Shown here: positions 1 through 8,402 of the stretch, piece by piece | How positions within the stretch are numbered: position 1 is the stretch's first letter | How the letters are laid out: each line of letters begins with the position of its first letter | NCBI GenBank assembly: GCA_009829735.1 | Contig: CM020618.1 | Coordinates: 20,383,346-20,447,345 of the forward strand | Source: Pyropia yezoensis | Lineage: Eukaryota; Rhodophyta; Bangiophyceae; Bangiales; Bangiaceae | DNA length: 64,000 bases | Direction of reading: 5' to 3' | Made by a program: the position numbers and the translations under genes | Notes under the pieces: model-generated | What the model was told of the DNA's origin: nothing | Database searches by the model: none | What the model saw: only the letters and a program-made list of their open reading frames with translations

Positions 1-272
1 CTAACTCCGATAATATCGAAGTAACTAGGGGGCTTACAAGGGAGGATGACCTCCCCAAGCCAAGACACATAGTGAGGGAGGATGACCTCCCCAAGCATGA
101 ACCAACCGGAAGAAGTTGGACGGGAGGCAAGGCACCACTGAGCCAGAAGGGGTACTCCCAGGGCAGCAAACAGAGGCAAGCAATGCCCCCAAAGGGGATG
201 AGTTTATACTCACTAATACCCGGCCACCATAAGGGCCACCGGGTCCCTCTCCCGTACAAACAATAACACTCC

Positions 273-2642
273 TCAGTGGGTAGACCCACTGCCCGAGGGA
301 GGCCGCTCACGCGTAAGCGCGTATACCTCCGTGCTCCACCGGTCGGCTATCTCACGACGGTCAATCACCCGAGTTACCTCGGTGCATAGCTGAACGAGGG
401 TGCTGCGGCCAGCCTCCACGTCCTCCAGAGCTGTCTGGAGGCGGTCAAGCACGCCACCGAAGCAACGCGCTGACCCAACCAGCGCAGCACCTGGGGGGAT
501 ATCCTCCCAGCGAACAGAGAGACTCTCCCGCATTGCGCGGGCAACAAGGGCGTCAACGCCCTCATACCAGAGACAGGGACTCCCGTCTTGTATGACAGGG
601 GCGGGAGGGGACACTGGCGCAGCCAGAGGAGCCAGAGGAGCCGACACGGCCACCACCGGAGCCGGTGGCGCCTGATATGAGGCCCGGTAGGACCCCACCG
701 AAGGGGCTCCACCGTAACCCCGGCGGGGCTCCGCCCGACGACGGGACACCTCACGCTCCCCACCCGCAGAGCCCCACTCTCGGGGACGACGGCCAACCGC
801 CGCCGGTATCGGGTTACCGAACCACGGGGCAAGGACCTGAAGAGGGACATGGATAACCATGGGAATACCCAGGTCAGCAACAGCCTCGGTGGACGCCCAC
901 CCATGGCAACTAGGCTCACCCGGCTGAGTACGCCGGATACGCAACGAGTAACGAGGCAAGGGGGAAGCCCCAGCCTGCGGATCCCGGTACGGGGGAAGGG
1001 ACAACACCCCGGCCCAGTTCACGGCATCGTGAACAGCCAGCAGGGCCTCGAACTCCCGGGCCAACCCGGTCTTGGCGGCTATCAGGTCCACGCCCAACTG
1101 CGCGATGTGCCGACGGACACCCGTCGGAAGATGAAACAGGCGCCCCTGCCGGCGGACGGACAGCAAGAAGGAGGAAGCCTGCCCGAGGGTAACCTCAAGG
1201 GTGAAGGTACCCTGCAACGGGTGGACCGACCGGGAGGCCAACACACTCCCGAAGTATCGGAGACAGGAGCCGGTGTCAAACCGGAAAGCAGGGGCGGGTT
1301 CCCACCCCTCCTGCCACAGAGGCGGGCGCACGGGAGTGTATACCGGCGCACGACCGTTGCCGGTCTGCAACGCACACGTTATATCCGTGCGAAACGCATC
1401 CGCCATGACACCATGGTTACGTCGCCAGCTCGACGCCGACTTCAAACCCGCCATAGGCGGGTAGGGAGCCGTCAACGACAGATACGGGGATACCCCCGGG
1501 TAATAATCGAAGTCGGGATACCGACCGGTACTGCCCACCATCTCCCCAAACGCAACCGGCTCCGCCGCCGCCGCAATCCCCCGAGCACTAGCCGGGTAGT
1601 CAACCTCCCGCGGCAACGCGGGAGCAATCAGGTCGCATACCCCGAAGGCGGGGTCGAGGTAGACCTCACCCCGTCCCACCCGGGTGCGCCAGAGCTGCGC
1701 ATGCCGGTCGTCCGGCTGACTCAGGATCCAATGGTGTTCCACCCGCACCGCGTTCGGCTGGTTGACCAGCCGCACCAACTCCCGCTCCCAACTCGGGTCC
1801 ACCTTGACGCGCCGGGAGGACTCTCCACGGGGATGCGGCAGGTGGAAGTCCACCCGCATCCGCCCATCGGACTCCATTGAATCTTGCACAGTCAGGCCGC
1901 GAACCCGAGCCACCAAGTCCGACATCGACATGGCGGGTTGACCCGCCGCCACGGCGACGCCGCCACCCAACGGGGCAACCCGGGCAGGACCAGGAAGAAT
2001 CGGGGGCGCCGGGGGAAGCCCCACCGGCAGATGGACCGGTGCCGGAGGGGCACGGGGCCGAGGAGGAAGAAGAAGGGCGGGCGCCCGCCCGGAGTAACTA
2101 CCGGAGTCCACTGCCATCGGTGTAGACCCACCTTGACCATCAGACGCCCGCGGCACCGCGGGCAGAGCAGCGCCGCCACCCGAGCCCGACGGGGGCACCT
2201 CGGGGGCAGCAGGGGTAGACCCGTCACCCGCAGCCGCGGATGAACCACCCGGGCGGGCACCCGCGCCGTCTTGACCCGCCGTCCCGGTCGGGGTGCCACC
2301 ATAACCGCCCGACACGCCGGCGACGCCGTCTTGAGGTTGAGCCGCGCCGGCACCGGCGACAGGAGCCATCCGGGCCGCCGGAGGAGTAGGGGTAGACGCA
2401 GCAGCTAACCGCGGTTGCCCGCCACCCGACGGAGCCGTCGTGCCGCTGCACACGGACGACAAACCGCCCGGAGCACCGTCCGGAGCCACGCGAACGGTCA
2501 CCCGGTCGCCCTCGTCTTCGGACGAGCTCGCCAAGAAGCACTCGGCGGCAGTGGCAGAGACGGGAACGTCGTCCACCATCACCTCCTCCTCCTCCTCAAG
2601 CAGGAGGTCGTCCTCACCCCCGGGTACCTGGGGGTCCGACAT
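273..2642 (-). CDS. Antisense accessory gene of gypsy family A (copy 1)
   Basis: An open frame of 789 codons on the strand opposite to gag-pol of its host element. I start it at the Met in a CACCATG context that begins MSDPQVPGG; the frame stays open 34 codons further upstream. Residues 1-55 are acidic (DDLLLEEEEEV), about 55-260 are Pro/Gly/Ala-rich and probably disordered, and about 270-650 look globular, with many Trp, Tyr and Phe, ending in a basic stretch. The last 100 residues are again helix-like. I recognise no named domain, catalytic motif, signal peptide or membrane segment. It differs from the copy at 8403-10772 by one residue. It lies between pol and the 3' LTR, like the antisense ORFs known in some plant gypsy elements; the role is unknown. 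Confidence 0.7.
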   Translation of the reverse strand: MSDPQVPGGEDDLLLEEEEEVMVDDVPVSATAAECFLASSSEDEGDRVTVRVAPDGAPGGLSSVCSGTTAPSGGGQPRLAAASTPTPPAARMAPVAGAGAAQPQDGVAGVSGGYGGTPTGTAGQDGAGARPGGSSAAAGDGSTPAAPEVPPSGSGGGAALPAVPRASDGQGGSTPMAVDSGSYSGRAPALLLPPRPRAPPAPVHLPVGLPPAPPILPGPARVAPLGGGVAVAAGQPAMSMSDLVARVRGLTVQDSMESDGRMRVDFHLPHPRGESSRRVKVDPSWERELVRLVNQPNAVRVEHHWILSQPDDRHAQLWRTRVGRGEVYLDPAFGVCDLIAPALPREVDYPASARGIAAAAEPVAFGEMVGSTGRYPDFDYYPGVSPYLSLTAPYPPMAGLKSASSWRRNHGVMADAFRTDITCALQTGNGRAPVYTPVRPPLWQEGWEPAPAFRFDTGSCLRYFGSVLASRSVHPLQGTFTLEVTLGQASSFLLSVRRQGRLFHLPTGVRRHIAQLGVDLIAAKTGLAREFEALLAVHDAVNWAGVLSLPPYRDPQAGASPLPRYSLRIRRTQPGEPSCHGWASTEAVADLGIPMVIHVPLQVLAPWFGNPIPAAVGRRPREWGSAGGEREVSRRRAEPRRGYGGAPSVGSYRASYQAPPAPVVAVSAPLAPLAAPVSPPAPVIQDGSPCLWYEGVDALVARAMRESLSVRWEDIPPGAALVGSARCFGGVLDRLQTALEDVEAGRSTLVQLCTEVTRVIDRREIADRWSTEVYALTRERPPSGSGSTH

Positions 2643-2749
2643 GGTGCAACCGGCGTAGCAGGGGCGCCCCGTGCAGAATAGCCGAGGCCGGCTCGACCCG
2701 GTACAAGGAACGCTCGCAAGGACGAGCCAGGGAAGCGCGGGCACCCGCG

Positions 2750-2755
2750 CTTATA
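2750..2755 (-). promoter_or_regulatory. TATA-like box of the family A antisense gene (copy 1)
   Basis: The mirror of the TATAAG box at 8290-8295, about 107 bases upstream of the ATG at 2642. It is followed by a GC-only inverted repeat. Promoter function is inferred from position and sequence only. Confidence 0.35.
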
Positions 2756-3227
2756 ACCACACAGTTCAGTACGAGCGATACGGCAGCGCGGGACGACCCG
2801 CGCCAGCCGGGCTACGAGGGCGCTCCACCCAGGCACCTCGACCGGAGCCACGCCCCCTCCACACGGGGTAACCAGGGGGGTCACCCCCAACCGCCCCCAC
2901 GCAACGCGGGCAACCCCGCCACCCACTCAATCGTCTCACGAGAGGGGCTCCCCTACAACCAGACACCTGGTGGCGGATCCGCTTGCACACCCCTCGGAAA
3001 GGGGGGTCGTGAACAGAAGCCCGCATCGGGAAATTAACGGTCCGGAAAACGGATCGTGTGTGTACCACACAAAGAGGGGCACCCCCCTCAGGCAACCTCG
3101 AAAAGGGGTGTCTGTCGCGACAGGGCGCAAAGCCCCACCCGACTGGTAAACGGTCACGCGACCCACTTACATTCGGTAACCCGAATGCAACTCGACCCGA
3201 GGACGGGCCGAATCTAAGGGGGGGATA

Positions 3228-3591
3228 TGTAGCAATATGGGTGGCCGTATTGTGACCCTAATGTTAGGGGGGGCTACTTCTAATCCTTGGCTTTCAATTT
3301 GAGAGTCCGTACTGGTCACGGTATCTACAAGTTACGTATGACCAGAGGGACTTGCATCTTGGGGTGGAGGGTAGTTAGTAGTGTCTCCGAGGGTTTATAA
3401 CGAGGGGGCCGGCGGCGAATCCACCGCCGGCCAAGGCAGAACAACAAACCCCTCCCATTTGGGCTCCCATCTTGGTCCCGTGGCTTGCGCTCCAAAGACA
3501 GCAACCTTGGCCTCCCGGTGACGTTGGTGCCGATCCCCCTTGGTGAGTGTTCCCTGAGAGTGGACGTGTGACGGATTCCTATTGTGCTACA
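3228..3591 (+). repeat. 3' LTR, gypsy family A copy 1
   Basis: A 364-bp LTR starting TGTAGCAATATGG and ending GTGCTACA. It matches, in reverse orientation, 7454-7817, and more distantly 17545-17907. The polypurine tract AAGGGGGGATA lies immediately before it. Confidence 0.9.
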
Positions 3592-4106
3592 GCGGCGCGG
3601 CCGGAGGTGCGGCGGCGTGCGGCGCGGCCGGAGGCGCGGAGGCGGGCGGCGCGGTCGGAGGTGCGGCGGCGGGCGGCGGGGCTGGAGGTGCGGCGGCGGG
3701 CGACGCGGCCGCAGGTGTGGCGGCGCGCGGTGCGGTTGGAGGCGTCGTGGCGTGGGGCGCCGTCGCAGATGTGGCGGTCCGGGGCACCGCGAGCGATATG
3801 GCACGCGGTAGTTCAGCCAGGGATTCGGCGGTGCGAGGTGCCCCCGGAGGTCTGTCGACGGGGGGCGCGGCGGGAGGTCTGTCGGCGGGTGGCGCCGCCG
3901 GAGGTGCAGCGGCGGGGGGTGCCGCCGGGGGTGTGGCTGCTGGGGGCGGAGTGGACGCCGCTCCCCTTCCTGATGTGTCCATGGCGCTGAATGCCGGCTT
4001 GCTGGCCAAGTTCAAGGCCTTTTTGCAGGCGCGTGCGGGCGCGGGCGCCCCAGGTCGTGGGCCTCCTCACGGTGGGGCGGCAGCCAGTTTGTCTTCGTCT
4101 CATTGA
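3592..4106. repeat. GC-only degenerate tandem repeat (Gly/Ala or Pro/Ala coding-like)
   Basis: Degenerate short units built from GGCGCGGCCGGAGGTGCGGCG run to about 3950. They read as Gly-Ala repeats on + and Pro-Ala repeats on -, both open because of the repeat. After 3980 the + frame becomes more ordinary (Met-Ala-Leu-Asn, then Lys/Phe) and stops near 4104. It could be the end of a low-complexity protein cut by the gypsy insertion at 3591, but there is no domain to say which. 4107-4480 shows nothing I can name. Confidence 0.5.
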
Positions 4107-4639
4107 TAGGCATGCTGTTGATGCATCTGTTCCAGTGCGGTGGGATAGTCTTACTGTGTGCATGATCAATCACCGAGATTACGCGCCGGACGTAGGACGG
4201 GTTGGTGCCAAGAAAGCGTAGAAGCAAAAGCGCGCGGGCCCTGGGGAGGATGGGTGTCAGAGTGATGCTCAAACCGTGATGGAAAGCATGGAAGGCAGGG
4301 GAGAAAGGGGACAGCCCACGTGGCGCTGACCGCGGAGAAGCAGCCGGGGGAACGTTTAGTGTGTCGTGACTCGCAGCAGTCACACTGTACGGCTTGGTGG
4401 TCCTGCGGCGGCCGACGCACATGAGCGACAAGCAGAGTCGCAGGCCGACGCACAAGAGCGCCAGACAGCGTGGCAGGCCTTACCGTCGTAAGCGCGGGTG
4501 GACTAAGTCGATACGATGGGCAGCAGGACGCAGCAACGTGCAGCGGGTTGCACGAAAAAGGGGGGCCTGCAGAGAGACCGAAATGGGGAATGCCACTGGA
4601 GGGGGGGGGGGGGGGGGGGGGCACAGGGGGGGGGGGCGG

Positions 4640-4887
4640 CCGCCCACGCGGCAACGGCGGACAACGGCGGGGGGCCGCGAGCGCCCCCCCCCCCCCCCCA
4701 CCCGCTCTCCTTCCCCCCGCACGCGCGCCTTGCACGGCAGGCACGTGTCGCGCAAGCACAGCCACACGTGCACCTACACCGCGTGGAAGGAGTGGACGCA
4801 CGGGACGGTCCGGAGGACGTCCCCCGCCGCCGCCGCCTCAAAATTGATGGCACACTTGGGGCGGCCGCTGGTCGACGACGCGGCGTG

Positions 4888-4921
<34 letters not shown>

Positions 4922-5391
4922 CCCCACTTTGCGGCGCCGACACGGCGGGGCCGCCGCCGTCGCCGCCGCCGCCGAGCCCGTTGCCGTCGTCGCCAACCTT
5001 CAACGTCGGCAACACGGCAATCTGCGTCGGAAAGAGCGCCGCGGCCGCCGCGTCGGCGGCGGCCGCGTCGGCTTCGGCGTCGTCGGGGCGGGGGGGCGCC
5101 CCCGTCGCCGATGCGGCCGCCGCGTCGGCCGCGTCGGCAGCGTCGATGGGAGGGGGGGACGCCGGGGGGGGGGGTCCCCACGGCCGCAGCCGCCGCAGAC
5201 GCCGCGCGGACCGGTGGCGGCGGGCCGCCGTCGACGACAGCCGCCGCGGCGGGCGGCGTGGCGACCGGCGCCGCCGCCAGCACCGCCGCGACGGCGGCGA
5301 CGAGGCAGTCCAAGCAGGATGCCCCCATGTAGGGAGCGCTGGCAAGAGGAGCTCGAGGGAGCGAGTAGCTCTGGCAGCGCGTAAGGAGCAC
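4640..5391 (-). pseudogene. Decayed RING-H2 zinc-finger gene
   Basis: On the - strand, 4690-4850 reads as a RING-H2 finger: CAINFE, then an acidic loop ending VPCVHSFHAV, then VHVWL, then DTCLPCK. Spacing fits the RING-H2 consensus (C-x2-C, PC-x-H-x-FH, WL, C-x2-C), which in intact proteins binds two zincs and recruits an E2 in ubiquitin transfer. Two ligand positions are lost. The second Cys is Asn (AAT, near 4840), and the Cys expected two residues after FHAV is a TAG stop (4774-4776). Upstream, another frame near 4990-5030 reads FPTQIAVLPTLKV, like the helix and 'LP' segment that precede many RING-H2 fingers, so the frame changes across the GC repeat between them. The 5' part is Ala/Pro/Arg low complexity. 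A long G run lies just downstream at about 4603. I take it for a host pseudogene; a sequencing error could explain the frame change but not both ligand losses. Confidence 0.5.
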
Positions 5392-6649
5392 AGGTGACGG
5401 TCACTCGACGTGCTCCGCCGCGGCGCTATTGCCCAGCGGCGTCGACGTGCCGACTCGCGTATGCCCATGAGATTGCGTGGCAACGCCTGACAGGTGTCAG
5501 CAATGGCGCCACTGACACTTGTGATCGTCGCGGATGCAAAGAGAGAAGTAATAACAGCTCGAGGAACAAACGCGCTTTCGAGGCAGCTGAGGGTAATACT
5601 GGGACGAGAAAACGGGCTCCACGCGCTTTTGTTCCCATCCCCTTTGAAGCTGATGGGAATGAACGAAGCATATACACAAAATATGCATGGATTGAGCATG
5701 AACATGCAATAATGCCGGCCGAGGGCGCCCAATACCAAACTCGCCGCGGCCACCGTCCGCCGCGTACACCCCCAGCATATGGCGCCTACCAGCACAACGT
5801 AGAAGGGGGGGGGGGAGAATCCATACCGTGACAACTCCCACATGGGCAACGGTGTCAGTGACCAAGCCACACCGACGAGCCACACCGACGGACGTCAGGA
5901 AGTAGGGCGGCGGCGCCAGTAGCGGCGGACAGAACGGGCCCTTGTTGGATGCACCTGAATGTCATGGGGCAGAAAAAAGGGTTGGGGGAGGGGGGGGGTG
6001 ACCAGGCAAGAGGCAACACAGGCAGACGATTGGGGGGGGGAGCGAGGAAAGTCACCGTCACGATCGGGCGGTCAGCAGCGGCGGTGGCGTCGGCCACTGG
6101 TGCAGCGATGGAGAACGTCTCCAAGATGGGCGTCCCGACTGAGGTAGCGACGCGAGTAGGGGGAGGGCCTGCCCATCATGGCGCATGATCGCGCGGGGGG
6201 GGGAGGACAGAAGAGAGCGACGGGGGTCGGCCTGCCCCGGGGGGGGGGGGAGGGGATGTGCACCGAAGGAGCAGATGCGTCGTGCCAGCCCAACCATGTG
6301 CACGCCAACCGGTATCAAGAGGGCAGGATAGAGGGGGGGGGGGGGGCGTACCGCCGGGGACGTGGGGGCTGGGCGTACCGGGGAAGACGGGGGGACGGCC
6401 GTGCACGACCGCGCGCGCGCCGTCTCATGGCGCGCGCCGTCTCACCGTCTCCTGGCGCGGGCGCGCGCGCGGCTGCGTGGGCGCGCGTTTTAGCGCGGGT
6501 GCCGTCGCGGGGGCGCTCGCAGCCGAACCCCACGTTGCGAGTGGGAGTCGAACCGCACGTCACCCCATCTTATATACTGTGCGGGAGTTGCACGCCACTT
6601 GGTATTCAAGTCCAATGTGTTCCACACGAACCCCACCTCAGATCTGGAC
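5392..6649. other. Intergenic or unassigned, rich in G runs
   Basis: I see no gene here. It has many runs of 7-10 G (for example 5808-5816, 5989-5997, 6238-6250, 6331-6343), a short CGCG-rich block at 6405-6490, and one TATATA sequence near 6571 with no clear gene attached. It may include decayed 5' parts of the copia element that becomes recognisable after 6650. Confidence 0.4.
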
Positions 6650-7453
6650 CTGAACCCCACCCTCATCCCCAACCCGCCTCGCCAGCAAGGAGACCTTATG
6701 CCGACTGGAGGAGGTGACCGCCACGTGCGACACGTGTCAACGACTGGCGAAGGAGCCGACCCGTTTCCGCGTGTCACTGCCATCGGAGGACATGGTGTTC
6801 AACAGGACGGTTCTCGTCGACCTCATGTGGCTCGAGAGTGAGCCGGGCCTCCATGTGGTGGACAAAGACACGGCCTTCAAAGCAGCTGCATTTATGCGCG
6901 ACGGGGAGACCGCGGACGCTGCCTGGACAGCGTACCTACCCCGACGCTGGACACCCGGACGTGATGCAAGCGGACAAGGGGCCGCAGCTTACCTCCGCCA
7001 AGTGGCGAGCACTGCTGCAAGCGGTGGGCACGAAGCATATTGAGTCGGGCACTGAATCGTACGACGCTCTTGGATCTGGTGAGCGCTATCACGCCTACAT
7101 GCGGCAGATACATCGCCGCGTGCGGGCGGACTACCCAGCTCTCGCCGCGGAGCACGCGCTCTCCCTGGCCGTCTCTGCGATGAACAACACCGCTGGACGT
7201 GCTGGGCTCGAGCCGACCCTACTTTTGTTTGGCATCGTGCCACGCACGCCAGTTTGCCCATTCGACCTGCCGGAGCACATAGTGCGACCAGAGGCGATGA
7301 GGACGGCACGGAACGAGATGCTGCGGGCCATTGCGCGAGCCCGATCGCAAAGAGCCCTGCGCATGTTAGTGCTGCCAGCCAGCGACGTCGACATTGCTGC
7401 CGGCATGGCCGTGCTCGTGTTCCGCGATAAACCGATCAACTGCTAGATGCGGC
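6650..7453 (+). mobile_element. Ty1/copia element, piece 1 (integrase)
   Basis: The + strand reads as a copia-type integrase. A CDTCQ zinc-binding half-finger near 6725 is followed by core segments LVDLMW and VVDKDTAFKAAAF, and in a neighbouring frame QADKGPQLTSAKW, SYDALGSGERYH and AMNNTAGRAGLEP. The last two are typical of copia-like integrases from algae and oomycetes. The piece stops at the GCGGC target where gypsy family A copy 2 inserted and resumes at 17908. No gag or 5' LTR could be recognised upstream. It is old and broken, with several breaks. Confidence 0.75.
7449..7453. repeat. Target-site duplication GCGGC (left)
   Basis: GCGGC directly before the family A LTR, repeated at 17908-17912 directly after the other LTR. 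It defines one insertion event into the copia element. Confidence 0.9.
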
Positions 7454-7817
7454 TGTAGCACAATAGGAGTCCGTCGCACGTTCACTCTCAGGGAACACTC
7501 ACGAAGGGGGATCGGCACCAACGTCACCGGGAGGCCAAGGTTGCTGTCTTTGGAGCGCAAGCCACGGGACCAAGATGGGAGCCCAAATGGGAGGGGTTTG
7601 TTGTTCTGCCTTGGCCGGCGGTGGATTCGCCGCCGGCCCCCTCGTTATAAACCCTCGGAGACACTACTAACTACCCTCCACCCCAAGATGCAAGTCCCTC
7701 TGGTCATACGTAACTTGTAGATACCGTGACCAGTACGGACTCTCAAATTGAAAGCCAAGGATTAGAAGTAGCCCCCCCTAACATTAGGGTCACAATACGG
7801 CCACCCATATTGCTACA
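7454..7817 (-). repeat. 3' LTR, gypsy family A copy 2
   Basis: A 364-bp LTR, TGTAGCAC...TTGCTACA read on +. A TATAAA box lies on the + strand at 7646-7651, pointing toward the antisense gene rather than away from it. Confidence 0.92.
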
Positions 7818-7830
7818 TATCCCCCCCTTA
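7818..7830 (-). other. Polypurine tract, family A copy 2
   Basis: On the - strand TAAGGGGGGGATA abuts the 3' LTR, the usual position of the plus-strand primer in LTR retrotransposons. Confidence 0.7.
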
Positions 7831-8289
7831 GATTCGGCCCGTCCTCGGGTCGAGTTGCATTCGGGTTACCGAATGTAAGTGGGTCGCGTGACCGTTTACC
7901 AGTCGGGTGGGGCTTTGCGCCCTGTCGCGACAGACACCCCTTTTCGAGGTTGCCTGAGGGGGGTGCCCCTCTTTGTGTGGTACACACACGATCCGTTTTC
8001 CGGACCGTTAATTTCCCGATGCGGGCTTCTGTTCACGACCCCCCTTTCCGAGGGGTGTGCAAGCGGATCCGCCACCAGGTGTCTGGTTGTAGGGGAGCCC
8101 CTCTCGTGAGACGATTGAGTGGGTGGCGGGGTTGCCCGCGTTGCGTGGGGGCGGTTGGGGGTGACCCCCCTGGTTACCCCGTGTGGAGGGGGCGTGGCTC
8201 CGGTCGAGGTGCCTGGGTGGAGCGCCCTCGTAGCCCGGCTGGCGCGGGTCGTCCCGCGCTGCCGTATCGCTCGTACTGAACTGTGTGGT

Positions 8290-8310
8290 TATAAGCGCGG
8301 GTGCCCGCGC
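8290..8310 (+). promoter_or_regulatory. TATA-like box plus GC inverted repeat before the antisense gene
   Basis: TATAAG at 8290-8295 runs directly into GCGCGGGTGCCCGCGC (8295-8310), a 7-bp-arm inverted repeat. It lies 107 bases before the ATG at 8403, a normal distance for a core promoter with a short leader. The same block precedes copy 1 of the gene. Function is inferred. Confidence 0.45.
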
Positions 8311-8402
8311 TTCCCTGGCTCGTCCTTGCGAGCGTTCCTTGTACCGGGTCGAGCCGGCCTCGGCTATTCTGCACGGGGCGCCCCTGCTACGCCGGTTGCA
8401 CC

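Larger units (their letters stand above)
1..3591 (+). mobile_element. Ty3/gypsy chromovirus, family A copy 1, 3' end only (+ orientation)
   Basis: This is the 3' third of an LTR retrotransposon whose remainder lies left of the window. It is an almost exact inverted copy of 7454-11044, so its identity is read from the full-length copy there. It holds the family A antisense gene and a terminal 3' LTR that ends TGCTACA at 3591. The next five bases are GCGGC, the same pentamer duplicated around the full copy, but the left target duplication is out of view. Near identity to the other copy suggests recent movement or conversion. The visible part looks whole. Confidence 0.85.

Noticed and set aside
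3582-4106. A Gly/Ala-rich + protein or Pro/Ala-rich - protein
   Set aside because: Both are translations of the same tandem repeat. The + frame begins inside the family A LTR.
6530-6560. tRNA T-arm-like GGTTCGACTCC on the - strand
   Set aside because: The flanks do not pair into a T stem and no acceptor or anticodon arm can be drawn.
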